Origin: Bradyrhizobium sp. CB1015
GTDB taxonomy: Bacteria; Pseudomonadota; Alphaproteobacteria; Rhizobiales; Xanthobacteraceae
Length of the DNA stretch: 64,000 nucleotides
Direction of reading: 5' to 3'
Assembly (NCBI RefSeq): GCF_025200925.1
Contig: NZ_CP104174.1
Coordinates: forward strand, 7,378,001-7,442,000
Positions 26,621-35,815 of the stretch are shown here, in pieces (position 1 is the stretch's first letter; each line of letters begins with the position of its first letter). The notes below the pieces were generated by a model that worked only from the letters and a program-made list of their open reading frames with translations, ran no database searches and had not been told where the DNA came from. Position numbers and translations under genes: made by a program.

Positions 26621-27646
26621 TCACCGCGCATCTTCGAAGCCCGCCAGCACAGAGGTCAGGTTGGCACCGAGGATATCCGAGAGATAGCCGCCTTCCTGGA
26701 CCAAGACGGTCGGCAGGCCCATCTTCGCAATGGCCTGGCCGATGCGGCGGAAGCCAGGTGTGGTGACGGCCAATCCCTTCAGCGGATCGTGCTCGGAGGC
26801 ATCGAGGCCAAGTGCGACCACGAGGGCGCCGGGTGCAAAGGCTTCGATCGCCTTGCGCGCGATGTCCAGCGCCTGGAGATAGCCATCATCGCCGGTGCCG
26901 ATGGGAAGCGGAATGTTGAGATTGGTGCCGAGGCCGGGTCCCTCGCCGCGCTCATGCGCATAGCCCCATACGTAGGGATAATACGCAACGGGGTCGGCGT
27001 GGATCGAGATCGTGTAGACGTCCGGCCGGGCATAAAAGATGCCTTGCGTGCCGTTGCCGTGATGGACATCGACGTCGAGGATCACGACGCGCTCGTGCTT
27101 CTGCCGCAGATGCGCCGCCGCGATCGCGCTGTTGTTGAGGAAGCAGAAGCCGCCGGCCATGTCGCGATAGGCGTGATGGCCGGGCGGACGGCAGAGCGCG
27201 TAGACGGCGTCCTCGCCATCCATCACCATCTGCGCGGCGGTGACCGCAACGTCGGTGGCGGCGCAGGCCGCGGCCCACGTGCCCGGGCCGATCGGCGCCG
27301 CGGTGTCGGCGGTGTGCCAGCCGAGCTTGCCGACGATATGGGTCGGATAGGTCGCGGCATGGCGCACGGGATGGATATTGCCGATCATCTCCGGGCCGGA
27401 ATCGCCGAGCGCCGTCCAGGCATCCCAGGCTTCGCTGAGGAACGACAGGTATTCCGGACTGTGAACGCGTGCGCGCGGTCCCTGCCCGAACGTCTTGGGC
27501 TCGACCAGTTGATGCCTGCCGTCCTTCAATCCCTTGAGCAGGCGGTCGGCGCGCTCGGGCTGCTCGGTGGTGCGCTTGACGACACCGCGCACCAGGAAGA
27601 ATTGCGGATCGTGGCTGCGGTGCAGTTCGGTATGGACGGCTTTCAC
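26621..27646 (-). CDS. Acetylpolyamine amidohydrolase-type deacetylase (HDAC family)
   Basis: This 341-residue protein, the same length as the well-studied Mycoplana acetylpolyamine amidohydrolase, has a GTG start ending at 27646 with GGAG upstream. The zinc hydrolase residues are all present: tandem histidines in CRPPGHHA (H158, H159), zinc ligands in LDVDVHHGNGT (D193, H195) and LGLDASEHDP (D282), and the catalytic tyrosine in VQEGGY (Y321). It should remove acetyl groups from small amines such as acetylputrescine in the cytoplasm. It converges with the PPTase gene 30 bases away. Confidence 0.9.
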   Translation of the reverse strand: MKAVHTELHRSHDPQFFLVRGVVKRTTEQPERADRLLKGLKDGRHQLVEPKTFGQGPRARVHSPEYLSFLSEAWDAWTALGDSGPEMIGNIHPVRHAATYPTHIVGKLGWHTADTAAPIGPGTWAAACAATDVAVTAAQMVMDGEDAVYALCRPPGHHAYRDMAGGFCFLNNSAIAAAHLRQKHERVVILDVDVHHGNGTQGIFYARPDVYTISIHADPVAYYPYVWGYAHERGEGPGLGTNLNIPLPIGTGDDGYLQALDIARKAIEAFAPGALVVALGLDASEHDPLKGLAVTTPGFRRIGQAIAKMGLPTVLVQEGGYLSDILGANLTSVLAGFEDAR

Positions 27647-27737
27647 TCAAACACTCCGTGGTCGCATGCTACTGGACGTGCCGCAGAGTCTTGATCGCCA
27701 CGGCCGCCAGATGCAAGCAAGAAGAGTGCCGCCTGCG

Positions 27738-27888
27738 CTCCCTCTCCCGCTTGCGGGAGAGGGTCGGGGAGAGGGGTGTCTCCACAAGGGGACAATCCCC
27801 GAGAGGAGAGAGCCCTCACCCGGCGCGCGGGACGATGCTTCGCATCGCCCGGAACGCGCCGACCTCTCCCGCAAGCGGGAGAGGTGAA
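27738..27888. repeat. Palindromic intergenic repeat (type C)
   Basis: The element starts with CCCTCTCCCGCTTGCGGGAG and ends with the matching CTCTCCCGCAAGCGGGAGAG before 27888. Each end is itself a hairpin and the two ends pair with each other. Related copies are at 38087-38235 and, interrupted, at 43247-43492. It fills most of the 279 bases between the deacetylase and beta-propeller genes, where no gene was seen. Confidence 0.8.
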
Positions 27889-27925
27889 CAAGCCGCAGCA
27901 ATCGATTCAACCAAGGCCATCCCGC

Positions 27926-28864
27926 TCAGCAACGGCCACGCTGAAGACAGTGCTCGCGGCCCTGCTGGTCGGTGCGGAAGGATTCGATGAAGCCGCCCTG
28001 GCGCTGGGTGACGAAGACGGTCTTGCCGTCGCTGCCGCCGAAGGCGAGGTTGGTCGGCTCCTTGGCCTTCAGCGGGATCTCGCGCTCGACCGCGCCGTTC
28101 GGCTTCATCAGCGCGATCGTGCCCTTGAGAATGCGTGCGACGTAGAGGCGGCCGGCGACATCGGTGCGCAGGCCGTCGATGGTGTCGGGCTGAAACGCCT
28201 TGACCAGTTTTGCCGCGGTGAGCGCGTTGCCGCTGATCGTATAGGACCAGATCTGGCCGCTGCTGGATTCCCCGACATAGAGCGTCTTGCCATCAGGGCT
28301 GAGGTCGATGCCGTTGGTGGTGCCCATCGCGCGCGGCGCCGACATCACCTGGCCCTGCGCCGTCCCGTCCGCTCCCCTGACGATGCGCCAGATGTGGCCT
28401 TCGCGCCCCTTCCAGTTCGGATCGCTCGCATAGATCGTGCCGTCGCGCGCGATGGTGATGTCGTTGGGCTGGTTCATCTCGGCGGAGTGAAACCACACCG
28501 CGGGCCCGGTCGCGCCCTTGGGGATCGCGAAGATGTTGTGCTTCTTGTAGTCGGCAATGAACATGGTGCCGCTGCGATCGAAACGGATCGCGTTGCCGAC
28601 GCTGCCGTCGGGGAGCGTCGTGAACAGCTCCGAGGCGGCGCCACCCGCGGGCAATTTGCCGATGGTGCCGGCCTTGCCGAGATTGACGACATACAGGTTG
28701 CCGTCGAGATCGGCGGCCGGCCCTTCGATGCCGAAGGTGTACTCGCTGGCGGGCGTCACCTGTGCGCTTTCGAACAGTTTTGTTTCGGCAGCGGCCGGCG
28801 GCGTCGCAACGAGCAGAATGCTACTGCACAGGCACCAGAAGTTCCTGCCGGATGTAATAGCCAT
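27926..28864 (-). CDS. Secreted SMP-30/gluconolactonase-like beta-propeller protein
   Basis: This 312-residue protein has a signal peptide (SSILLVATPPAAAETK, cleavage near residue 26) and repeated propeller strands (GPAADLDGNLYVVNLG, NDITIARDGTIYASDP, TNGIDLSPDGKTLYVGES), as in the SMP-30/LRE lactonase family. It probably hydrolyses a sugar lactone or binds a small molecule in the periplasm. It follows, and overlaps by 44 bases, a propeller-haem protein that may form the lactone, which would make a dehydrogenase-lactonase pair. The ATG ends at 28864, inside the upstream gene. Confidence 0.8.
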   Translation of the reverse strand: MAITSGRNFWCLCSSILLVATPPAAAETKLFESAQVTPASEYTFGIEGPAADLDGNLYVVNLGKAGTIGKLPAGGAASELFTTLPDGSVGNAIRFDRSGTMFIADYKKHNIFAIPKGATGPAVWFHSAEMNQPNDITIARDGTIYASDPNWKGREGHIWRIVRGADGTAQGQVMSAPRAMGTTNGIDLSPDGKTLYVGESSSGQIWSYTISGNALTAAKLVKAFQPDTIDGLRTDVAGRLYVARILKGTIALMKPNGAVEREIPLKAKEPTNLAFGGSDGKTVFVTQRQGGFIESFRTDQQGREHCLQRGRC

Positions 28865-30914
28865 CGCCGTCGGTGCACTCGCCGTTCAGATAGGGATCGG
28901 CTGGCCGGAAGAACCGGCTGAAGCCGGGTTTGTCTACAGCGCTCCTTTGTGTCACGACGACGACCTTTCCGGCCGGCATTTCGCCGCATTCCTTGTTGGT
29001 CTTGCTGAAAAACTTCCGCTGCGGCGGGCCGGGCTTGATCCGCATCCGCGTGCCCGGAACCATTTTGGCGACGAGCAGGTCCGCGGTATCGAGCAGGCGC
29101 GTATAACCGGGCTCGGTCTTCGGCAGGCTCTCGCCGCCCGGGGGCATCAGCTTCTCGGCGCCGAGGCCGCGCAGGCGCGTGCGCAGCCTGCCGGCGTCGG
29201 GATCGCCTGGATAGATCCAGCCGTCCTGCGACAGCATGAAGTGCAGCATCGCTTTGTCCTTCTCCGCATCCGATTGCCCTGCGTTCAGGCCGAAATCCGA
29301 ATGGCAGCCGACGCAATGCTTCTCGACGAGGCCCTCGCGCAAGGTGGTGAGGCGAACGCTGTTCTGCGCGTCCCTGACGACGAAAGCTGCGAGCTGGTCG
29401 ATCATCGCCTGGCTGCGCGTATCGCAGGGGAGCGGCTGAGGCGCTTCGCCCGCGGCGCGATCGATCCGGATCACGGTCTGGTTCTTGTCCTCGACCAGCC
29501 AGATCGCGCCGTCCTCTGCGACTGTCATGCCGACCGGCGCGCCTTGCGGCCGCGCGCCGTTGACGCGGTGCCAGCCTGCGATCAGCTCCTCGAACGGCGC
29601 GGCGGCGACCTCGCCCATGTCAGTCTGGAAACTGCGGGTCGGGTCGGCCGCGCAACTCACGTGATAGCGCACCGGTGCCGCACTGGGTTTGGGAAAGCCG
29701 TGATCGTCGACGTCATAGACCAGCAGCCGGCTGCCGGTCGGCCGATAGCCGTGCAGGCCGACCAGCAGCTTGCCTTCCAGCTCCGGGAATTTGGCGCCGT
29801 GGTAATACAGCATCGCGAGCGGCGCGCCGTGCGGCGGCAGCAGCGACAGCGGCGCCTTGTAAAGCGCATTGGCCGAGCAGAACGACTTATAGGTCCCCGA
29901 TTGCAGCACGAGCCTGAATTCCGGACTCGGCGTCGACAAATCGTAGCAATAGGGCCAGCCATAGTGCCTGCCCTGCTCGATCGCGTTGATCTCCTCGTTC
30001 GGCTTGAAGATGTCGGGCAGATCGCGGGCGTTCTCGCCCTGCAAGAAGGCGTAGCCGACATCCGGAAAATTCGGATGCAGCACGAGGGCCATCGAGTTGC
30101 GCAAGCCGCGCGCATAGACGCTGTGCGGCGGGTCGGGATCACCGGGTTTCAATGCCGGGAAGACGCCGCCTGCCGGCGGCGTGAACAGCCAGATCGATGC
30201 GAGCGCAGACGCGCCCTCGGCCGCCGCACAGGGTTTTGTGATCGGCGCAGGCGTGATGCAATCATCGCTGTGCGAGCCGACATTGACGAACAGCCGGCCG
30301 TCCCGGTCGAACACGAACTGCTTGAGCGGATGCGCGCTCTCATCGAGCCTCTTGCCGTCCGGCAGCGTGATCCGGCGGCCGGGCATGTGACGGATGATGG
30401 TCTCGACCGTGCTGCGCGGGTTGTCTGCAAGCGGATCGAACCGGAAGATCGCCTCCGCGGTCGAGGCATAGAGCTTCCTGTCCGGGCCGATGACGAGGCC
30501 GAACGGATATTCGAGTCCCGTCAGCAACTCCTTGAAGCGTTGCCCCTGCGGGGCACGGGGATCGAGCAGCAGCAGCCGCCCGTCGGTGTGGCCCCAGCCG
30601 CCCATGTCGGCGACGACGAACAGGTCGCGGCCGGGCATCTGCACGATCGAGCGCGGAAATTTGAGGCGGTCCTCTTCGCTGGCGACGAGGCCGGCGCAAA
30701 ATCCCGCCTTCATGTCAATCTGGATCCTGGGAAAGGCGAGCTCGCCGCTGCCGCAGGCTTCGGTGCCGATCGCGTAGCCGCTCTTCCTGACCGGCTCGGA
30801 CGAGGCCGGGGCCGAGCCGAGCAGCGCGGCGGCCCAAACCGCTGGAAAGACAACCGCTGCAAGCAAGCGCAGATTTCGCCGTTCGCGCCCGAATGTGAGC
30901 TGGTTCACGGTCAC
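28821..30914 (-). CDS. Secreted PQQ-type sugar dehydrogenase-like protein with a cytochrome c domain
   Basis: This 697-residue protein has an N-terminal signal (LLAAVVFPAVWAAALLGSAP). A long six-bladed propeller follows, resembling soluble aldose/glucose-sorbosone dehydrogenases (FPRSIVQMPGRDLFVVADM, FVFDRDGRLFVNVGSHSDD, YARGLRNSMALVLHPN). A C-terminal cytochrome c part has the haem motif CVGCH (about residue 530) and a later KLMPPGG that could give the axial methionine. It would oxidise a sugar or alcohol in the periplasm and pass electrons to its own haem. The GTG start ends at 30914. Cofactor binding is inferred, not shown. Confidence 0.82.
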   Translation of the reverse strand: MTVNQLTFGRERRNLRLLAAVVFPAVWAAALLGSAPASSEPVRKSGYAIGTEACGSGELAFPRIQIDMKAGFCAGLVASEEDRLKFPRSIVQMPGRDLFVVADMGGWGHTDGRLLLLDPRAPQGQRFKELLTGLEYPFGLVIGPDRKLYASTAEAIFRFDPLADNPRSTVETIIRHMPGRRITLPDGKRLDESAHPLKQFVFDRDGRLFVNVGSHSDDCITPAPITKPCAAAEGASALASIWLFTPPAGGVFPALKPGDPDPPHSVYARGLRNSMALVLHPNFPDVGYAFLQGENARDLPDIFKPNEEINAIEQGRHYGWPYCYDLSTPSPEFRLVLQSGTYKSFCSANALYKAPLSLLPPHGAPLAMLYYHGAKFPELEGKLLVGLHGYRPTGSRLLVYDVDDHGFPKPSAAPVRYHVSCAADPTRSFQTDMGEVAAAPFEELIAGWHRVNGARPQGAPVGMTVAEDGAIWLVEDKNQTVIRIDRAAGEAPQPLPCDTRSQAMIDQLAAFVVRDAQNSVRLTTLREGLVEKHCVGCHSDFGLNAGQSDAEKDKAMLHFMLSQDGWIYPGDPDAGRLRTRLRGLGAEKLMPPGGESLPKTEPGYTRLLDTADLLVAKMVPGTRMRIKPGPPQRKFFSKTNKECGEMPAGKVVVVTQRSAVDKPGFSRFFRPADPYLNGECTDGDGYYIRQELLVPVQ

Positions 30915-31108
30915 CCCCGACTTCCCGCGGACGTTGTTCCATGCCGCCGCGGCGCCGTCCAGTCATCACCCGCCTGTGATTAAACCTGTAACGACCTTGG
31001 CGCCGACCAATCTCCGTAGATTCCCTTACCGGGCTCGACCCGAATGTTTCGCGAATGCTTGGGGTGGTATCGGTTTGCCGTCCCGATCGCTTTCTACAGG
31101 AGGCGCCT

Positions 31109-31342
31109 ATGGTCCAGGTCTATTTTCACTGCTCCAACACCGAGGGCACGCTGATCGACCGCTACGGCGCCGCAGTCGCCAATCTGACCGAGGCGCGCGA
31201 CCGCGCCACTCAGATCATGAACTCGATGATCCAGACCCCCGGCGCCGAAGACTGGCGCGACTGGGTGATCCATGTCAGCGACGACGCTGGCGAGGAGATC
31301 TTCGATCTCCCCTTCACCGCCATGCTCGGCAAGCCGCATTGA
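31109..31342 (+). CDS. DUF6894 family small protein
   Basis: This 77-residue protein starts at 31109 behind a strong AGGAGG site. Its pattern (MVQVYFHCSNTEGTLIDRYG, then EARDRATQIMNSMI, then WVIHVSDDAGEEIFDLPF) is that of the DUF6894 family, short proteins abundant in Bradyrhizobium and of unknown function. It is likely cotranscribed with the 58-residue gene 9 bases downstream. Confidence 0.8.
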   Translation: MVQVYFHCSNTEGTLIDRYGAAVANLTEARDRATQIMNSMIQTPGAEDWRDWVIHVSDDAGEEIFDLPFTAMLGKPH

Positions 31343-31351
31343 GGTGATGTC

Positions 31352-31528
31352 ATGTTGCCCGCTTCACTGAGCCTGCTGCGCCAGCCCCTGAGCTTCGTCG
31401 CCACCAGATGGCAGACGCTGATCCGCGTCGCGGCCAACCCCTATCGCCCCGAGCTGCACTACATGCGCGGACCCGGCCCGAAATGGCGCGCCAAGTACCA
31501 GGCCAGCCGGCTGGATCGCATGCGCTGA
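31352..31528 (+). CDS. Small basic hypothetical protein
   Basis: This 58-residue reading frame starts at 31352 (MLPASLSLLRQPLSFVATRW) and ends at 31528, just after the DUF6894 gene. It is rich in Arg and Leu and ends AKYQASRLDRMR. No domain is recognised. The spacing to the upstream gene and GAGGTGATGT before the start support it, but composition alone is weak evidence at this size. Confidence 0.5.
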   Translation: MLPASLSLLRQPLSFVATRWQTLIRVAANPYRPELHYMRGPGPKWRAKYQASRLDRMR

Positions 31529-31777
31529 GCGCTGAGGCTTCGTCGCCCTCCCCCGATTTCCGTCTCCTCCCCATCATGGCCGGGCTGAGTAGCCCGGCCA
31601 TGATGCGTTCGGGACAGCAGCGCCCCTGCCGCGCCGCGCCTGCTTCACACCAGCCATGTCGCGCCTCCTTTGGGCGTGTTCTCGTTCGCCGCAATGTGCC
31701 ATTGTCCGCGCGCTTCGCCAATTGCGGAGCCGCGCATTCAACGCAGCGAAGCCATCGACGAGCATCAAGACGACACC

Positions 31778-33367
31778 ATGCCTCAGCAGTTCAGCCTCAA
31801 CCAAACAATCCGCAAGCCCGCCGTCACATCCAAGGGCGGCATCGTCGCCTCACAATCGCGGCGGGCGGCCGAGGTCGGGGCAGAGGTACTGGCCGCGGGC
31901 GGCGATTGCGTGGACGCGATCGTCGCGACCACGTTTGCCCTCAACGTCCTCGAGCCCTGGAACAGCGGCATCGGCGGCGGCGGTGCGATGGTGCTCTACC
32001 GCGCCAAGGAAAATCGCTACCAGGTGATCGACTACGGCATGTGCGCGCCGCAGGGCCTGCGCACGGCCGACTATCCGCTCAGCGGCGAAGGCGCCGCCTC
32101 GGACCTGTTTCCCTGGCCAAGGGTGAAAGACGATCGCAACATTCACGGCCCCGGCTCGATCGCCGTGCCCGGCGTCGTCGCCGGAATGGAAGAGGCGCAC
32201 CGCCGCTACGCCAAATTGCCGTGGAAGGATCTGGTCACGCCGGCAGCTCGGCTCGCCGGCGAAGGCCTGCTGGTCGATTGGTGGACGACGGTGTCGATCG
32301 CGGGCTCGGCCGCCGATCTCAGGCGCTACCCCGCGAGCGCGGCCGCATATCTGAAGGACGGCCTGCCGCCGACCGCGCCATGGGGCATCAAGGCTGAGAC
32401 GCGGCTGCCGCAGGATGCCCTGAAGGCGACGCTGTCACATCTCGCAGACGCGGGCGCGCGCGATTTCTATCAGGGCGATCTCGCCAGGAGCATTGCTTCC
32501 GACATCAAGGCCGATGGCGGCTCGCTGTCGGTGGAGGATCTCGCCGCATTCCGCGCCCATCTGCGCGAGCCGCTGGCGATCCCCTATCGCGAAGGCAAGG
32601 TGTTCGCGACCCCGGAGCTCACCGCAGGGCCAACCATGGCGCATGCGCTGCGCCTGTTGCAGCAGAGCTTGACGCCCGCGGGCGCGCCGGATGCCGGCGC
32701 CTATGTCGAATATGCGCGCGCTCTGCAGGCCGCCTTCCGCGAGCGGCTCAAGGACATGGGCGATGCCGACGGCAAGCGCTCGCTCGGCGCCGAATATCTG
32801 GCGCCGGCCTGCACCACGCATTTCTCGGTGGTCGATCGTCACGGCAACATCGCGGCGGTGACGCAGACGCTGCTCTCGTCGTTCGGCTCGCGATACGTGA
32901 CACCGCACACCGGTATCACCATGAACAACGGCATCATGTGGTTCGACCCGACGCCTGATACCACCAACTCGCTCGCACCCGGCAAGCGCTGCCTCTGCAA
33001 CTACACGCCGGTCATCGCCGAGACCAGGGACGGCAAGCGCCTCGCCGTCGGCGCCTCCGGCGGACGCCGCATCCTGCCATCGGTGATGCAGCTCGTGTCC
33101 TTCGCGATGGATTTCGGCATGGACTTGGACGCCGCCATCCACCAGCCGCGCATCGACGCCAGCGAAGGCGCGGTGGTGATCGGCGATGCGCGCCTGCCGG
33201 CGGAGGTGCGCAAGGCGCTTGCCGCGCGCTTCGACTATGAAGAGAGCCGGGTGCAGGCGGTGCCGCAGAAGTTCGCCTTCCCGAGCGTCGTGATGCGCGA
33301 GGGCGAGCTCAATTCCGGCGCGGTCGAGATTTTCCAGCCCTGGGCCGATGCGGTGGCGGAGGCTTGA
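31778..33367 (+). CDS. Gamma-glutamyltransferase family protein
   Basis: This 529-residue Ntn-hydrolase-type protein starts at the ATG at 31778. Typical segments are AEVLAAGGDCVDAIVATTFALNVLEP, SGIGGGGAMVLYRA, and the cleavage-site region CTTHFSVVDRHGNIAAVTQTL, where the second threonine should become the nucleophile of the small subunit; GASGGRRILPSVMQ follows. Such enzymes hydrolyse or transfer gamma-glutamyl groups (glutathione and related amides). No signal peptide is visible, which is unusual for GGT and suggests a cytoplasmic relative, possibly acting on gamma-glutamyl amines. Confidence 0.88.
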   Translation: MPQQFSLNQTIRKPAVTSKGGIVASQSRRAAEVGAEVLAAGGDCVDAIVATTFALNVLEPWNSGIGGGGAMVLYRAKENRYQVIDYGMCAPQGLRTADYPLSGEGAASDLFPWPRVKDDRNIHGPGSIAVPGVVAGMEEAHRRYAKLPWKDLVTPAARLAGEGLLVDWWTTVSIAGSAADLRRYPASAAAYLKDGLPPTAPWGIKAETRLPQDALKATLSHLADAGARDFYQGDLARSIASDIKADGGSLSVEDLAAFRAHLREPLAIPYREGKVFATPELTAGPTMAHALRLLQQSLTPAGAPDAGAYVEYARALQAAFRERLKDMGDADGKRSLGAEYLAPACTTHFSVVDRHGNIAAVTQTLLSSFGSRYVTPHTGITMNNGIMWFDPTPDTTNSLAPGKRCLCNYTPVIAETRDGKRLAVGASGGRRILPSVMQLVSFAMDFGMDLDAAIHQPRIDASEGAVVIGDARLPAEVRKALAARFDYEESRVQAVPQKFAFPSVVMREGELNSGAVEIFQPWADAVAEA

Positions 33368-33447
33368 CTCCTCGAAATGCCAGCGCGCGTTGAGCTCCAG
33401 CGCGATTACGCATCCAGGCGAGCGTCACGACTCCTCCACATTCGCAG

Positions 33448-33472
33448 GGAACTTACCCGCCCACCGTTCGTT
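33448..33472 (+). promoter_or_regulatory. EcfG-type general stress promoter
   Basis: GGAAC at 33448-33452 and CGTT at 33469-33472 are separated by 16 bases, a perfect match to the alphaproteobacterial EcfG consensus GGAAC-N16/17-CGTT. Initiation would be near 33480, about 32 bases before the His-rich gene. Confidence 0.75.
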
Positions 33473-33511
33473 CACTGAACGGACAATGCGCTCGCCCCAC
33501 TGGAGGACATG

Positions 33512-33736
33512 ATGAAGAAACTTGCGCTCGCCGCGTCGCTGATCGTTGCGGCCGGCCTAACACTGACCAGCCCCGCGTTGGCCAAGGGCGGCCACGGCGG
33601 CGGACATGGTCATGGCCACGGCCACGCGATGGGCCATCATCACCATGGCACGCCGCCCGGATGGTACCATGGGCGCAAGGTCGGCTGGCGCGGTTACGGC
33701 TGCCCGCCCGGACTGTGGAAGCAGGGTCGCTGCTGA
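33512..33736 (+). CDS. Exported His/Gly-rich small protein, stress-regulated
   Basis: This 74-residue protein has a signal peptide (MKKLALAASLIVAAGLTLTS, cleaved after ALA) and a mature part with alternating His-Gly and a run of four histidines (residues 42-45), ending with two cysteines. It should bind metal such as nickel, zinc or copper in the periplasm. The second of two adjacent ATGs (33512) is better spaced from GGAGG. A perfect EcfG promoter match lies upstream and a rho-independent terminator follows, so it forms a single-gene stress unit. Confidence 0.8.
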   Translation: MKKLALAASLIVAAGLTLTSPALAKGGHGGGHGHGHGHAMGHHHHGTPPGWYHGRKVGWRGYGCPPGLWKQGRC

Positions 33737-33759
33737 CGCCATCTGCAATTCCTGAGAAG

Positions 33760-33789
33760 GCGTCGCTCCTCACCGGGCGGCGCTTTTTT
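33760..33789 (+). terminator. Rho-independent terminator after the His-rich gene
   Basis: GCGTCGCTC (33760-33768) pairs with GGGCGGCGC (33775-33783) through nine pairs including two G-U, with a six-base loop, followed by six T residues. The T run abuts the stop codon of the opposite-strand oxidoreductase gene. Confidence 0.8.
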
Positions 33790-35072
33790 CATATGCCGAG
33801 CCGGTCCCGCACCCTGCCTGCGATCACGGCGGTGGTCACGCCGACCGGCCAGAACGCATGCATCGGGATCGGCCTGATGCCCGTGATGGGCATGTCGATC
33901 TCGGCCCTTGCGCCGCCGATCAGGCGGCGGGCGAGCTGCGCGCCCATCGCGGTCGAGAGCGCGACACCGCGGCCGTTGCAGCCGAGCGAGATCAAAATGC
34001 TCTCGGCGGGCTCGTGCACATGGGGATAATGGTCCTTGGTGATGGCGAGCCGGCTGTTCCAGCCGTGGGTCCAGGCAACGCCCTTGAGCTGCGGCCAGAG
34101 CCGCTCCGCATAACGCATGAGATAGGCGACGTCATGCGGCGACTTGATCCAGCGCATCGGGCCGCGTCCGCCCATCAACAGACGGTTCTGCTGATCGATG
34201 CGATAGTAGACCGTGATGTGGCCGCTCTCGTAGAGCACCGGACGCGTCGGCATGATCGAACGGGCGACCGCGTCGGAGAGCGGCGCGGTGGCGGCGATCG
34301 AGGAGAACACCGGCACGATGGTGCGGCGGAGCGCCGGCCAGAGATCGTCGGTAAAGCCGTTGGTGGCGAGCAGAACCTTGTCGGCATGAACCACGGCCCG
34401 CGGCGTCTCGATGCGCCAGCGGCTGCCATCGCGGCGTAGCGACAACGCCGGCGTCTCGCCATGCACCTTGGCGCCCGCCGCAATCGCGGCGCGCGCGAGG
34501 CCGCGGGCGTAGCTGAGGGGATGCAGATCGCCGCCGCGCGCGTCGAGCATGGCGCCGATGTAGCGGTCGGTGCCGGTCATGTCGCGGAGCTGCGCGCGGT
34601 TGAGATACGTCACCGGCATGCCGCGGCGGATGCATTGCTGCGTCGTCTTCTCGATCGCGGCAGCGCTGCTCTCATTGTAAGCCGCGCGCAAGGTGCCGTT
34701 CTGCCGCGCCTCGCACGGGATCTGGTAACGGCGGATCAAATCGTGCGTGAAGTTGGTCGTGCCGTAGGCGAACGCGATCATGCGGCGGCCGAGCTCGGCG
34801 CCGAAATCGGCCTCGATCTGATCAGGATCGTGCTTCAGTCCGGGATTGGTGTGACCGCCATTGTTGCCGGATGCGCCCCATCCCGGCTCCTGCGCCTCCA
34901 GCACCAGCGCCTCGACGCCCTGCTCGGCCAGATGCAGCGCGGTGGAGAGGCCGGTGTAGCCGCCGCCGACGATCGCGACCGAGACGCTCTTGTCGACGTC
35001 GAGCGGCGGCGTAGCAACCGGCGCAACGGCCGTGTCGGCATAGAGCGAGGGCGGCAGAGGCAGGCGCGTCAT
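33789..35072 (-). CDS. FAD-dependent amine oxidoreductase (PuuB-like, DAO family)
   Basis: This 427-residue cytoplasmic flavoprotein has the dinucleotide motif VAIVGGGYTGLSTALHLAEQG (about 31-52), the segment WGASGNNGGHTNPG typical of gamma-glutamylputrescine oxidases, and a C-terminal CNGRGVALSTAMGAQLA. These enzymes oxidise a secondary or gamma-glutamylated amine with release of an aldehyde and peroxide. It is the last gene of a minus-strand unit with a polar amino-acid ABC transporter, so an imported amine or amino acid is the likely substrate. Confidence 0.82.
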   Translation of the reverse strand: MTRLPLPPSLYADTAVAPVATPPLDVDKSVSVAIVGGGYTGLSTALHLAEQGVEALVLEAQEPGWGASGNNGGHTNPGLKHDPDQIEADFGAELGRRMIAFAYGTTNFTHDLIRRYQIPCEARQNGTLRAAYNESSAAAIEKTTQQCIRRGMPVTYLNRAQLRDMTGTDRYIGAMLDARGGDLHPLSYARGLARAAIAAGAKVHGETPALSLRRDGSRWRIETPRAVVHADKVLLATNGFTDDLWPALRRTIVPVFSSIAATAPLSDAVARSIMPTRPVLYESGHITVYYRIDQQNRLLMGGRGPMRWIKSPHDVAYLMRYAERLWPQLKGVAWTHGWNSRLAITKDHYPHVHEPAESILISLGCNGRGVALSTAMGAQLARRLIGGARAEIDMPITGIRPIPMHAFWPVGVTTAVIAGRVRDRLGI

Positions 35073-35083
35073 GGCGGGTCCGG

Positions 35084-35815
35084 TCAGAGCGGATGCAGCA
35101 CGCGGCGCAGGAAGTCCTGCGTCCGCGCGTGCTGCGGTTGATTGAGCACCGACCTCGCCGGCCCCTGCTCGACGATGACGCCGCCGTCGATGAACAGCAC
35201 ACGATCGGCGACGTCGCGGGCAAAGCCCATCTCGTGGGTGACGACGACCATGGTCATGCCGTCGTCGGCGAGCTTGCGCATGACGCCGAGGACATCGCCG
35301 ACCAATTCAGGGTCGAGCGCCGAGGTCGGCTCGTCGAACAGGATCGCCTTGGGCTGCATGGCGAGCGCCCGCGCGATGGCGACGCGCTGCTGCTGGCCGC
35401 CGGAGAGCTGCGGCGGATGCGCGTCAGCCTTTTCCGCAAGCCCGACCTGGGCGAGCAGCGTGCGGCCGCGCTCCAGCACTTGCGCTCGCGGCTCCTTCTT
35501 CACGAAGAGCGGCCCCTCGATCACGTTCTCCAGCACTGTCCGATGCGGGAACAGGTTGAAGCGCTGGAACACCATCGAGACCTGGGTGCGGATATTCACG
35601 ATCGACGGCGCGTCGCGATCGACCTTCAAGCCTTCGACGCTGATCTCGCCACGGTCGTAGCTTTCGAGGCCGTTGATGCAGCGCAGGATGGTCGACTTGC
35701 CGGAGCCGGAGGGGCCGATGATGCAGACCACCTCGCCCTTCTCGACGCTCGCCGTGATGCCCTTGAGCACCTCGACCTTGCCAAAGCTCTTGTGGACGTC
35801 GTTCAGCTCGATCAT
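35084..35815 (-). CDS. Polar amino-acid ABC transporter ATP-binding protein
   Basis: This 243-residue ATPase starts at the ATG ending at 35815 ([20 protein letters not shown]). Walker [10 protein letters not shown], the signature LSGGQQQR and Walker [15 protein letters not shown] are intact. It is closest in pattern to GlnQ/HisP proteins and energises uptake with the neighbouring permease, whose stop it overlaps by four bases. Confidence 0.93.
   Translation of the reverse strand: MIELNDVHKSFGKVEVLKGITASVEKGEVVCIIGPSGSGKSTILRCINGLESYDRGEISVEGLKVDRDAPSIVNIRTQVSMVFQRFNLFPHRTVLENVIEGPLFVKKEPRAQVLERGRTLLAQVGLAEKADAHPPQLSGGQQQRVAIARALAMQPKAILFDEPTSALDPELVGDVLGVMRKLADDGMTMVVVTHEMGFARDVADRVLFIDGGVIVEQGPARSVLNQPQHARTQDFLRRVLHPL

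Noticed and set aside
33508..33511. The first ATG (33509) as start of the His-rich protein
   Set aside because: It is only two bases from GGAGG; the second ATG at 33512 has better spacing.
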